Of a DNA stretch of 64,000 bases, positions 23,519-31,642 are shown piece by piece. A program made the position numbers and the translations under genes. The notes under the pieces are model-generated. The model was not told the DNA's origin and did no database searches. It saw nothing but the letters and a program-made list of their open reading frames with translations. This stretch comes from JAIBJN01 sp963775625. GTDB lineage: Bacteria; Actinomycetota; Thermoleophilia; Gaiellales; Gaiellaceae. The DNA lies in assembly GCA_963775625.1 (NCBI GenBank), contig CAVZJM010000006.1:124001-188000 (forward strand). Direction: 5' to 3'. Numbering within the stretch: position 1 is the first letter of the stretch; every line of letters starts with the position of its first letter.

Positions 23519-26500
23519 CTAGAGAACCTTCTCGACGCTGTTCGTCTTGTCCGACTTGTCCTTGCGGGCGCGATCGGTGCCCGCGCCACCCTTGACGGTG
23601 GTCTCCTTGACGCCGTCGCGGGCGAGGAGCGTGTCGTTGCCGTCGCCGCCGTTGAACTTGTCCTTGGCCGAGCCGCCGGTGAGCCTGTCGTTGCCGGTTC
23701 CCCCGCAGATGACGTCCCTGCCGCCGTTGCCGTCGATCTTGTCGTTGCCCCCGAGACCCACGATCACGTCGGCGCCCGAGCCGCCGTTGATCGTGTTCGC
23801 GGCGGCGGTGCCGACCTTCGTGGCCGCCCGCCCGAGGCACGTCGGGGTGGCCGTCCCGTAGACGACAAGCTCGGCCAGGTCCATGTACTGCGCGTCGCCG
23901 TGGTTCGAGGTGATGGTGAAGCGGACGTACCGCACGGCCTTGCGCAGCGAGATCGGGACTGCGTTGAGCTGGTGCGCCTGGCCCAGGGTGAAGGACCCGG
24001 TCTTCACGACCGTCCACGAACCGCTCGCCGCGGTCTTCGACGTCTCGATCTTGTACCCCTGGGCCGAGGCGCTGTCCGGATCGCCGCAGATCGCTCCCGG
24101 ATCGACCGCGAACGAGCTGACGTCGACGTAGGCGGACAGCTTGACCGTGATCGATCGTGCTCCGGTCGGTGGGATGTTCGGCCTGATGGTGGACCAGCCC
24201 GTTCCCTGGGACTGGTCGATCGCGTGTGCGGGCCCGCAGCCGTATGCCGTGAAGTTCGGCCCCGTGAACGCGTGGATGCGACCACCGCCGTCGTAGGCGG
24301 CCCAGTCGCGCCGGACGACGAAGTCGGCGACGCTCTCCGTGTCGGCGACGATGCCGACGTTCGAGCTGACGTCGCGGTCGTACCCGGTCTTCGAGGCGAC
24401 GACCTGGGGGTAGGTTCCCACGGGCACGCCGGCGATCGCGTACTGGCCGAGCGCGTCCGTCGTGTCGGAGAGCTCGAGGCCGGCGAAGCCGACCTTGACG
24501 CCCGCGAGCGGCTGCCCGGTGTCCTCGTCCGTCACCACGCCCGCGAGGGAGCCGACGCCGTCGGCCGGGTCGGGCGGGAGCGCGAAGCTCTCGATCGGCG
24601 CGGTGTCGTCGGCGTCCTCGGTCGCCGCGAAGAACCCCATCCCACGACCCGCGAAGACCTGCCAGATCGTCGCCTCGCGGTCAGCACGGCCGCCGAGGAT
24701 GCCCACTTGGTTGGCCTGCAGAATCGCGTTTCGCATGTCGAGGAAGGACGGGTTCCGGGGCGAGAGGCGCATGGCCTCGGTGACGAGGAAGCGGGTGTCG
24801 CCGACTCCGACCGCCTGCCGCAAGGCCCAGAGGGTCTGCGCCCAGATCTCGCCGTCGGCGTGCACCTCGGGGCCGCCGGACCAGATCCGGCCCATGTCCC
24901 CGTACGTGTAGCCGCCCTGGCTGCCGGTCGAGTCCCCGCCGGGGCAGGCGGACGTCGCGGGCGCGACGAGGCAGTCGAGGCCCTCCGTTCGCAGGGTGGG
25001 CCGGTTGTTCCCGACGTAGCGGTCGAGCTTGACGTCGCCGGCCGCGCCCGTGTTCGGGGCAAAGCCCTCGCCGACCAGGAAGTCCATCGCGTACCAGTCG
25101 CTCCACGCCTCTCCCATGGCGCCGGACTGGAAGGAGTCGAGCGCCCCCCAGCCGTCGGCGTAGGTGATCAGGCGGTTGGAGAGGCCGTGCGCGTACTCGT
25201 GGTAGACGACGGTCGCGTCGTCCCCTCCGTTCACGTCCGGAGTCGGGTCCGTGTTGATGTTCCCGGTGAACGAGGTGAACAGGTACATCTGCATGATCGG
25301 GGAGTGCCCGTCGGGCGGCGTGAACATGTTCGCGTTGTTCACGTGGTTGACGTTCGGCATGTGCAGGCCGAGGAACTGGCCGGCGGCGCCCGTGTCGGCC
25401 CCGTCGCCCGCGTGGGCGACGACCTTGTCCCCCCCTTCGAAGTTCTGCGTCGTCCACGCGATGTCCGGGTCGTCCTGCAGGTGATCGTGGAAGCGGTTGA
25501 CGAAGTAGAAGACCTGGATCGCGTTCTGGCGCCGGTTCACGTACCAGCCGGGCGGCTGCGGGAAGGGGCCGTTGTCCGTGCTGTCCCAGGAGCACCTGCT
25601 CGTGTACGTCGGCGCGCAGAGCCCGGCGGCGTGGGTGTAGTCGTTGAAGCTCCACGAGAGCGTGGGGTCCGTCTCCTCGTTCCCGCCGACGCCGCTGGAC
25701 GAATCGGAGGCGTCGTTGTCGTTCCAGTCGGAGAAGACGCGCGTGTTCGGCCCGTTCAGCGTCTCCGCGCTCGCCGAGAGCCAGCCGAGCGCGGTGAAGT
25801 CCTGGGAGACCTGAGCCCCGCCCGAGGGCGCGCCGGGGTAGTAGTCCCAGGCCAGGCCGCTGACCTCCTCGACCTTGTTCTCGCTCCGGAGGACCTCCCC
25901 GCTCGCGGCGTCCACGAGCGACGCGTACACCTCGTCGGAGTCGGCAGCCGCCGTCACACGCCAGGCGAGGCGAACGCCCCTGCCCGTGTTGACGAGGACG
26001 AGGGCGGCGCTGTGCCCGCCGGCGAAGCGCGTCGACTGCGTGAGCCCACGGGGGGAGGCGAGACGGCGCGGTGCGCGCGGGGCGGGATGGCCCTCGGCCT
26101 GGAGCGCGGAGGCGACCGCCTCCCCGCCGCTGACTGCGAGAGCGTCGGCCGGCAGCTCGAGGTCCGGGAGCGGCGAGCCGAGGACGTTGACGATCCTCCC
26201 GTCGCTCGTCACGCTCGCCCGCAGGTCGTTCTCGAACGCGGGGATCCCTCCGGCTTCCTGGGCCCAGAGGAGATGGCGGACGCCGAAGACGTCGGTCTCG
26301 TCACGGACGATGCGCAAGCCCGCAAGGTCGTCCTCGTCGAGCCCGAAGACGCTCTCGTTGGCCCGGACGTACTCGAGGACGATGTCCACGGCGTCTCCGC
26401 CTGCCGGCTCCGTGAGAAACCCGTCCAGGCGGGCGACGACGCGCGGCGTCCCTGTCAGCGGATCGAGGTCGACGACGCCCTGGAGCCCCAGCGAGGCGCG

Positions 26501-26626
26501 GAGCGACTCGTCGGGCGCGGCGGCAGGCGTGCCGGCAGCCGTCGCGGCCGAGAGGCTGACGACGAGCAGCGACGCCAGGGTCGCTGCAGGCACACGAAGA
26601 CGACGGGGCGGCTGCAGAGTAGTCAC
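23519..26626 (-). CDS. Secreted M36 (fungalysin-type) metalloprotease with RTX tail
   Basis: A 1035-residue exported protease. Order: signal peptide (about 1-31), FTP/propeptide region (about 45-230), M36 catalytic domain with HEYAH zinc motif at about residue 475 and the downstream Glu in GEAWSDWYAMDF, a carboxypeptidase-regulatory-like domain (LAGVVTDEDTGQPLAGV), a discoidin-like (F5/8C) region with RPNIPPTGARS, and C-terminal RTX nonapeptides (GGSGADVIVG, GLGGNDKIDG). It probably degrades extracellular protein with calcium-dependent folding of the tail. GTG start; a single uninterrupted frame. Confidence 0.9.
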   Translation of the reverse strand: MTTLQPPRRLRVPAATLASLLVVSLSAATAAGTPAAAPDESLRASLGLQGVVDLDPLTGTPRVVARLDGFLTEPAGGDAVDIVLEYVRANESVFGLDEDDLAGLRIVRDETDVFGVRHLLWAQEAGGIPAFENDLRASVTSDGRIVNVLGSPLPDLELPADALAVSGGEAVASALQAEGHPAPRAPRRLASPRGLTQSTRFAGGHSAALVLVNTGRGVRLAWRVTAAADSDEVYASLVDAASGEVLRSENKVEEVSGLAWDYYPGAPSGGAQVSQDFTALGWLSASAETLNGPNTRVFSDWNDNDASDSSSGVGGNEETDPTLSWSFNDYTHAAGLCAPTYTSRCSWDSTDNGPFPQPPGWYVNRRQNAIQVFYFVNRFHDHLQDDPDIAWTTQNFEGGDKVVAHAGDGADTGAAGQFLGLHMPNVNHVNNANMFTPPDGHSPIMQMYLFTSFTGNINTDPTPDVNGGDDATVVYHEYAHGLSNRLITYADGWGALDSFQSGAMGEAWSDWYAMDFLVGEGFAPNTGAAGDVKLDRYVGNNRPTLRTEGLDCLVAPATSACPGGDSTGSQGGYTYGDMGRIWSGGPEVHADGEIWAQTLWALRQAVGVGDTRFLVTEAMRLSPRNPSFLDMRNAILQANQVGILGGRADREATIWQVFAGRGMGFFAATEDADDTAPIESFALPPDPADGVGSLAGVVTDEDTGQPLAGVKVGFAGLELSDTTDALGQYAIAGVPVGTYPQVVASKTGYDRDVSSNVGIVADTESVADFVVRRDWAAYDGGGRIHAFTGPNFTAYGCGPAHAIDQSQGTGWSTIRPNIPPTGARSITVKLSAYVDVSSFAVDPGAICGDPDSASAQGYKIETSKTAASGSWTVVKTGSFTLGQAHQLNAVPISLRKAVRYVRFTITSNHGDAQYMDLAELVVYGTATPTCLGRAATKVGTAAANTINGGSGADVIVGLGGNDKIDGNGGRDVICGGTGNDRLTGGSAKDKFNGGDGNDTLLARDGVKETTVKGGAGTDRARKDKSDKTNSVEKVL

Positions 26627-26649
26627 GGGCTGTGAACCCCAGACTGACG

Positions 26650-27585
26650 CTAGCCCCGGTCAGCGCCAGGGGCGTCCCCCGTTCGAGCCATGTCCAGCGC
26701 CCGCGCCAGGTCCGGCGGGAGCGGCGAGGCGACGTCGATCTTCTCGTCCGCCAGCGGATGCGGGAAGGCGAGCCGCGCCGCGTGCAGGAACTGACGCTCG
26801 AGACCGAGGTCGCCGGGAACGCCGTAGGTCGGGTCCCCCGAGACGGGCAGGTCGATGGCCGCGAGGTGGACGCGAATCTGGTGCGTCCTCCCGGTCTGGA
26901 GCCGTGCCTGCAGGAGCGCGTGCCGGGGGAGCAGCTCGAGCGCCTCGAACCCGGTGACCGCCTCGCGGGGCGTCGCGGTGTCGAGCGAGTGGCGCGTCGG
27001 ATCGCGGCGGTCGCGGCCGATCGGCGCTTCGATCCTGCCCGCGCGCGAGCGCGGGTGCCCGCGCACGAGGACGAGGTAGTCGCGCACGAGCTCACGCCGG
27101 CGCAGGAGCCGCTGCAGCCGGCGATGCGCGTCGTCCGAGCGCGCAACCACGAGCAGGCCCGACGTGTCCCGATCGAGCCGGTGGACGATACCCGGCCGCC
27201 CGGGCTCCTCTCCTCCTGCGATCGCGTGCGAGAGGAGGCCGTGGACCAGCGTGCCGTGCCCGTGACCCGACGAGGGATGGACGACGACGCCGGCCGGCTT
27301 GTCCACGACGAGCAGATGCTCGTCCTCGTAGGCGATGCGGAGCCCTTCCACCGGCTCGGGCGCGAGCGCAGTCTCGCGCCGCTCCGGGACCTCGAGCTCG
27401 ACTTCCTCCCCGCCCTCCAGCCGGTGGCTCTTCGTACGCCGGGCGCCGTCGACGAGCACGGCGCCGTCGCTCACGAGCCGCTCGGCGGCCGCCCGAGAGC
27501 CGACGCCCTCACAGGTTGCGAGAAAGCGATCGAGCCGCTCGCCGGCCGCCTCAGGCGGCACGACCAGCCTTAGAGCCCGAACCAC
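26650..27585 (-). CDS. rluD: 23S rRNA pseudouridine synthase, RluD family
   Basis: A 311-residue RluA/RluD-type enzyme: N-terminal S4 RNA-binding domain (about 12-75), then the catalytic domain with HRLDRDTSGLLVV (catalytic Asp about residue 136) and GRTHQIRVHLA. It should isomerise uridines in 23S rRNA helix 69. The GTG start at 27585 and first few codons lie inside the dispersed repeat at 27570-27737. In the lspA-rluD neighbourhood common in bacteria. Confidence 0.9.
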   Translation of the reverse strand: MVRALRLVVPPEAAGERLDRFLATCEGVGSRAAAERLVSDGAVLVDGARRTKSHRLEGGEEVELEVPERRETALAPEPVEGLRIAYEDEHLLVVDKPAGVVVHPSSGHGHGTLVHGLLSHAIAGGEEPGRPGIVHRLDRDTSGLLVVARSDDAHRRLQRLLRRRELVRDYLVLVRGHPRSRAGRIEAPIGRDRRDPTRHSLDTATPREAVTGFEALELLPRHALLQARLQTGRTHQIRVHLAAIDLPVSGDPTYGVPGDLGLERQFLHAARLAFPHPLADEKIDVASPLPPDLARALDMARTGDAPGADRG

Positions 27586-27737
27586 GATGAAGCCTTGAGC
27601 CGCCGCAACGCCCTGGGCGGCGCGCTGCGGCGTCCTCGGTTATGCCCGTAGCCTCCGGCTACGAGCGCGCCCTGCGTCCTTGCATCGCACTCACCCAGGA
27701 CGCCGCAGCGACGAAGCGTCATCCTGCTTCGAGCTCG
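27570..27737 (-). repeat. Dispersed ~168 bp repeat, copy B
   Basis: Near-complete copy in opposite orientation to the copy at 29593-29759, matching over its whole length with scattered differences. Hairpin GTAGCC-TCC-GGCTAC at 27648-27662; ends are marked by CTCGAAGCAG and GGTTCGGGCTCTAA (minus-strand reading). It lies between lspA and rluD and contributes the rluD start codon. Confidence 0.85.
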
Positions 27738-27740
27738 GAT

Positions 27741-28250
27741 TCATCCCGTCGTCTTGGGAGCCGTGCGGCGGAGGCGGGGCTGACGCTCGGCCGAGACGAG
27801 CGCCACCAGCAGGATCGCGACGCCGACGACGATGAACGAGTCGGCGAGGTTGAACGCGGGCCAGAAGCGCAGGTCGAGGAAGTCGGTCACGTGCCCGAGC
27901 CGAAGCCGGTCGATGAGGTTGGCGATGCTGCCGCCGACGAGCAGGCCCAACGCGACCGGGAGCACGGGATGCCGCGCGCCGGAACGGGCGAAGTAGAAGA
28001 GCATCCACCCGACGGCGGCGGCGGTGAGGATGGTCACGGCCGTCGCCCAGCTGGAGAGGAGCCCGAACGCGATGCCAGGGTTCGTGACATGGCGGATCTC
28101 GAGGGGCCCGACGACGTGGACGGACTCCCCGAGCTCGAGCTGGCTGACGACGATCTGCTTCGTCACCTGGTCGGCGACGATGGCGGCGAACGCCACGGTC
28201 AGCAGGCCGAACCAGTGGAACGGGGTCGCCGACAGCGACCGCTCGACCAT
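27741..28250 (-). CDS. lspA: Lipoprotein signal peptidase
   Basis: A 169-residue polytopic membrane aspartyl protease that removes signal peptides of prolipoproteins. The catalytic Asp motifs NLIDRLRLGHVTDFLD and FNLADSFI are intact, as is the N-terminal DQVTKQI. The ATG at 28250 gives normal length; a longer frame to 28355 would reach into the DksA-like gene and is less likely. The window encodes at least one lipoprotein (40217-41467). Confidence 0.92.
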   Translation of the reverse strand: MVERSLSATPFHWFGLLTVAFAAIVADQVTKQIVVSQLELGESVHVVGPLEIRHVTNPGIAFGLLSSWATAVTILTAAAVGWMLFYFARSGARHPVLPVALGLLVGGSIANLIDRLRLGHVTDFLDLRFWPAFNLADSFIVVGVAILLVALVSAERQPRLRRTAPKTTG

Positions 28251-28318
28251 CGAGATCGGCACGCGTCCGTCCGTGGCCGATCCGACGCGAACGTCGATCA
28301 GCCTCGCCGACGGGTTGA

Positions 28319-28675
28319 CTAGGCCCTCTCGGCGAGACGCTGGCAGTCGATACACCTCGTTGCGTACGGGAGGGCCTCGAGCCGCTCTTCGGCGATCTGC
28401 TTGCCGCAGCGCACGCAGCTTCCGAACGTCCCGCTCTCGATTCGGTCGAGCGCCTCGTTGATGCCGCTCAGCACGTGCTCGGAGTTCTCCTCGAGCGTGT
28501 AGTCGATCTCGCGGTTGAGGGTCGCGGTGGCCGAGTCGGCGAGGTGGTTGTCGTACGTCTCCTCCTCGGTCTCGTCCTCCAGCGACCCCGAGTTCGCCTC
28601 GTGCAGGTTCTCGACCGTCAGCGTGACCCGGTCACGCTCGTCGAGGAGCATCTTGCGGAAGCGCTCGGTGTCCAC
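28319..28675 (-). CDS. TraR/DksA-family zinc-finger protein
   Basis: A 118-residue protein with an N-terminal coiled coil and a C-terminal four-cysteine zinc finger (CVRCG and CIDC, about residues 87-111). DksA-type proteins bind the RNA polymerase secondary channel; in lspA-linked actinobacterial members the role is not settled. GTG start; a TATACT -10 lies 6 nt upstream, so this gene is probably leaderless and heads an lspA-rluD transcript. Confidence 0.85.
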   Translation of the reverse strand: MDTERFRKMLLDERDRVTLTVENLHEANSGSLEDETEEETYDNHLADSATATLNREIDYTLEENSEHVLSGINEALDRIESGTFGSCVRCGKQIAEERLEALPYATRCIDCQRLAERA

Positions 28676-28681
28676 TCACCG

Positions 28682-28687
28682 AGTATA
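28682..28687 (-). promoter_or_regulatory. -10 TATACT, leaderless promoter
   Basis: TATACT on the minus strand ends 6 nt before the GTG of the DksA-like gene. It is the closest match to the -10 consensus among the leaderless sites here. Confidence 0.6.
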
Positions 28688-28716
28688 TCCGCCGGTCCGG
28701 CGACCTCCTGAGGGGA

Positions 28717-29205
28717 TCAATCGGCGTCGAGAACGCTTCGCCCGGACGCGTCCGAGACCGCGACGGGCTCGCCCTGCAGGCGTTCCAGCGCGGAGGCGAG
28801 GAAGGCCCTGAACTCGGCGCGAACGTCGGTCTCGAGCGCGCGGAGGCGGCGGATCTCGTCCCGGACGCGCTGCTCCTCGGCCTCGGCCGAGGCGGCGATC
28901 TCCCTCGCCTTGGCCCGCGCCTCCTCGACGATCAGGTCGGCCTCGTGGTGCGCCCGAGCCCGGAGCTCGTCGGCCATCCGCTCGGCCGACAGCAAGGTGT
29001 TCCGAAGAGCATCCTCGATCTCCCGCTGGCGCTGGAGCTCGCCTTCCAGCTGCTCGATCTCGTCCCGAAGGTCGGCGCGATCGCGCCAGACGTCCTCGTA
29101 GCTCGAGGCGATGTCGTCGAGCAGGCGGTCGACGCCCGGACGCTCGTACCCGAGCGGGCGCCGGCCGATCTTGACGTGACGGATCTCGACAGGGGTGAGC
29201 GACAT
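28717..29205 (-). CDS. divIVA: DivIVA-domain protein
   Basis: A 162-residue coiled-coil protein with the N-terminal DivIVA lipid-binding segment (LTPVEIRHVKIGRRPLGYER, then VDRLLDDIASSYEDVW) and a long coiled coil (about 35-135). DivIVA/Wag31 proteins mark poles and septa and direct cell-wall growth in actinobacteria. ATG 29205 with AAGGA upstream. It sits next to yggT and sepF, the usual division neighbourhood. Confidence 0.92.
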   Translation of the reverse strand: MSLTPVEIRHVKIGRRPLGYERPGVDRLLDDIASSYEDVWRDRADLRDEIEQLEGELQRQREIEDALRNTLLSAERMADELRARAHHEADLIVEEARAKAREIAASAEAEEQRVRDEIRRLRALETDVRAEFRAFLASALERLQGEPVAVSDASGRSVLDAD

Positions 29206-29240
29206 CCCGGCGAGTCCTTTCGCCGCCCGGCGGCCGTTTC

Positions 29241-29540
29241 CTACAGGGCGTCGAGGCCGGTCTGGATGAGGGAGCGGACGATCGTGAGCACGATGATCGC
29301 CACGATCGGCGAGAGGTCGAGGCCCAGGCCGCCCATGTTGAGCTGCGGGATGAAGCGCCGAAAGAGGCGCAGGTAGGGGTTGACGACGTCGTAGAGGAAC
29401 CGCTGCACCCGGTTCAGCGTCGTGTTGTACGGGAGCGGCAACCACGACGTGATGATGTAGGCGAGGATGCAGATCAGGTAGACGTAGTAGAGGGCGTCGA
29501 CGAAGCCCTTCGCCGTCGAGATCGTGTCCGCGAGAAGCAT
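29241..29540 (-). CDS. yggT: YggT family membrane protein
   Basis: A 99-residue protein with two transmembrane segments (about 12-34 and 73-93) flanking the conserved NPYLRLFRRFIPQ loop. YggT proteins accompany sepF and divIVA in many genomes and are of uncertain function, possibly linked to division or osmotic stress. Repeat copy C lies upstream. Confidence 0.88.
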   Translation of the reverse strand: MLLADTISTAKGFVDALYYVYLICILAYIITSWLPLPYNTTLNRVQRFLYDVVNPYLRLFRRFIPQLNMGGLGLDLSPIVAIIVLTIVRSLIQTGLDAL

Positions 29541-29592
29541 CGCCGGGGGAAACCTACCGCCCCAGGAGGATCGAGTCCCAACCGGGGTTCCT

Positions 29593-29759
29593 GAACTCGA
29601 AGCAGAATGACGCTTCGTCGGCGCGGCGTTCTGGGTGAGTGCGATGCAAGAACGCAGGGCGCGTTCGTAGCCGGAGGCTACGGGCGCAACCGAGGACGCC
29701 GCAGCGCGCCGCCCGGGGCGTCGCGACGGCACAAGGCTTCATTTTGGTTCGAGCTCTAA
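29593..29759 (+). repeat. Dispersed ~167 bp repeat, copy C
   Basis: Copy in the plus orientation between sepF and yggT. It carries the perfect hairpin GTAGCC-GGA-GGCTAC at 29667-29681 and the same ends as copy B (CTCGAAGCAG and GGTTCGAGCTCTAA). Its right end supplies the TAG stop of sepF (29756-29758, minus strand). Confidence 0.85.
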
Positions 29760-30304
29760 GCCTGGTTGAAGAAGCCGCGGTCGATGAGGCGGGCGCGCTC
29801 CTCCGCCGAGACCTCGACGTCGCGCGGCGTCAGCAGGAAGACCTTGTCCGCCACGCGCTGCATGCTCCCGCTGAGCGCGTACGTCAGGCCGCTCGAGAAG
29901 TCGATGAGGCGCTTCGAGAGCTCGGGGTCCGCGCTCTGCAGGTTGACGATCACCGGCACCGAGTCCTTGAACTTGTCGGCGATCGACTGGGCGTCGTTGA
30001 AGCTTCTCGGGACGACGAGGTGCACCTTGACCGCCGCTCCGGAGACGGCCTCCAGCCGGCGGCTGCTCGGAGCCCGCGCGACGGCCGTCTGGGCGCCGGC
30101 CTGTGCCTCCGGATCCGACCAGTCGTCGAACTCCTCACGCTGGCGGGCCGCCCGCGGATTGAGACGGCGGACATTCTGGCGGTCGCGGTCGTAGGTGCGA
30201 TCCAGCTCCTCCTCCGCCGCGTAGGCCTCCTCGTCCCAGTACTCGTCCTCCTCGACGATGCCGAAGTAGACGAGCGCCCGGCTCCAGACGTCTCCGAGTC
30301 CCAT
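29756..30304 (-). CDS. sepF: Cell division protein SepF
   Basis: A 182-residue protein: N-terminal amphipathic membrane helix (MGLGDVWSRALVYFGI), acidic linker, and C-terminal SepF domain (about 88-175, VPRSFNDAQSIADKFKD and IDFSSGLTYALSG). It tethers FtsZ to the membrane. TAGTAT (30319-30324) before the ATG could be a local -10. The stop codon lies within the dispersed repeat. Confidence 0.95.
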   Translation of the reverse strand: MGLGDVWSRALVYFGIVEEDEYWDEEAYAAEEELDRTYDRDRQNVRRLNPRAARQREEFDDWSDPEAQAGAQTAVARAPSSRRLEAVSGAAVKVHLVVPRSFNDAQSIADKFKDSVPVIVNLQSADPELSKRLIDFSSGLTYALSGSMQRVADKVFLLTPRDVEVSAEERARLIDRGFFNQA

Positions 30305-30321
30305 TTCGACGCTAGACGATA

Positions 30322-30936
30322 CTAGCCGTACAGAACGGAGCCCACTCGCACGAGGGTGGCGCCCTCCTCGACGCCCACACGGTAGTCCTGGGACGTTCCC
30401 ATGGAGAGCTGCTCCAGGCCGTGCTCGGAGGCCAGCTCGCGGAGCCGGCGGAAGTACGGGCGCGAGGCCTCCGGGTCGTCCGCGAGCGGGGGCATCGTCA
30501 TCAGTCCCCGGACGTCCACGCCCAGCTCGCGGACCTCGGCCACGAAGGGGGCCAGAGCCTGCGGCGCGACGCCGGACTTCGACTCCTCGCCCGAGAGGTT
30601 GACCTCGACGAGCGCGGGGACGGTCAGGCGACCGGCCGCCGAGATGCTCGACAGCGAGTGGCAGAGCTCGCAGAGCGCCGAGACGTCGCGCGCCTTGCGC
30701 GACTGCAGGTGGCCGATGAAGTGCCAGCGGAAGGCCTCGCCGTAGCGAGCGTGCTTGGCGGCGAGATCCTGCAGGCGGTTCTCTCCGACCACCTCGACGC
30801 CCGCCTCCGCAAGGACGGCGAGCTCGTCGACCGAGACGTACTTCGTCGCCGCGACGACCGTAACGTCGGGCCCGACCTCTTCGCGGATCCGCGCGTAGTT
30901 CGCGCGGATCCGCGACCCGCTAGCGGAGAGCGGCAA
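30322..30936 (-). CDS. yggS: PLP homeostasis protein YggS/PLPBP
   Basis: A 204-residue single-domain alanine-racemase-fold protein that holds PLP on the Lys in VVAATKYVSVDEL (about residue 32). WHFIGHLQSRK and LMTMPPLADD are family signatures. It is slightly shorter than usual, lacking some residues around HSLSSISAAGRL. TTG start overlapping pgeF by 17 bp. Usual neighbour of pgeF and sepF. Confidence 0.9.
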   Translation of the reverse strand: MPLSASGSRIRANYARIREEVGPDVTVVAATKYVSVDELAVLAEAGVEVVGENRLQDLAAKHARYGEAFRWHFIGHLQSRKARDVSALCELCHSLSSISAAGRLTVPALVEVNLSGEESKSGVAPQALAPFVAEVRELGVDVRGLMTMPPLADDPEASRPYFRRLRELASEHGLEQLSMGTSQDYRVGVEEGATLVRVGSVLYG

Positions 30937-31642
30937 CGATTCCCTGGCGGCCCGTGCGGCCCCGGTCGCGGCGGTGCGAGAAGAAGAGCTCCTCCTCGCA
31001 GGAGGTGCAGAGGCCCACCCGCTCCACCGAGACGCAGCCGGCCGCGCGGAGCGCGCGCTCGGCCGCCGCCGGAAGGTCGAGGCTCCGCCCGACGACCACC
31101 TCGTCTCCGAAGCGCTCCCGGAAGGGCGCCGCCACCTCGTCGCCGACCTCGTAGCAGCACGGCCCGACCCCCGGCCCGACCGCCGCGGCGAGCGCCCCGC
31201 CGCCGAGCGCCGCGGCGCCGGCCTCGACGATGCCGCCGAGGAGGCCCCGCCAGCCGGCGTGCAGCACGGCCACGGCCGGGCTCCCGTTCGTCCGCGTGAT
31301 CGCGATGGGGAGGCAGTCCGCCGTCAGCAGCATGACCGCGCGCCCTGGCTCGTCGGTCCAGAGGCCGTCGCAGCGCTCGAACTCGAGCCCGGGCGTGACG
31401 ATGCCCCGCCCGTCGGCCTTGACCACCTCGGCGCTGTGGAACTGCCACCCCATCGTCGCCGTCTCCGGATCGACGCCGACCTCGGCGCAGAGCCGCCTGC
31501 GGTTCTCGTGGACGTTCTCCGGCTCGTCGTCCGTGTAGACGCCGAGGTTCAGCGACGCGAACGCACCCTCGCTGACCCCGCCGAGCCGCGTCGAGAACGC
31601 CACGCTGTACGGACCGGGCGCCTCCCACTCGAAGAGCGTCAT
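30920..31642 (-). CDS. pgeF: Polyphenol oxidase/peptidoglycan editing factor PgeF
   Basis: A 240-residue laccase-domain protein with the metal-binding and catalytic motifs MGWQFHSAEVV, TADCLPIAI and AVLHAGWRGLL and a GPGVGPCCYEVG loop. The family cleaves or corrects misincorporated peptidoglycan precursors and has purine nucleoside activity in some members. ATG overlaps the stop of the site-2 protease by ATGA. Confidence 0.9.
   Translation of the reverse strand: MTLFEWEAPGPYSVAFSTRLGGVSEGAFASLNLGVYTDDEPENVHENRRRLCAEVGVDPETATMGWQFHSAEVVKADGRGIVTPGLEFERCDGLWTDEPGRAVMLLTADCLPIAITRTNGSPAVAVLHAGWRGLLGGIVEAGAAALGGGALAAAVGPGVGPCCYEVGDEVAAPFRERFGDEVVVGRSLDLPAAAERALRAAGCVSVERVGLCTSCEEELFFSHRRDRGRTGRQGIVAALR

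Noticed and set aside
27642..28322. Protein encoded by the dispersed repeat (GYERALR frame)
   Set aside because: The frame is open only because of GC bias, runs antisense through lspA and differs outside the core in the other copies.
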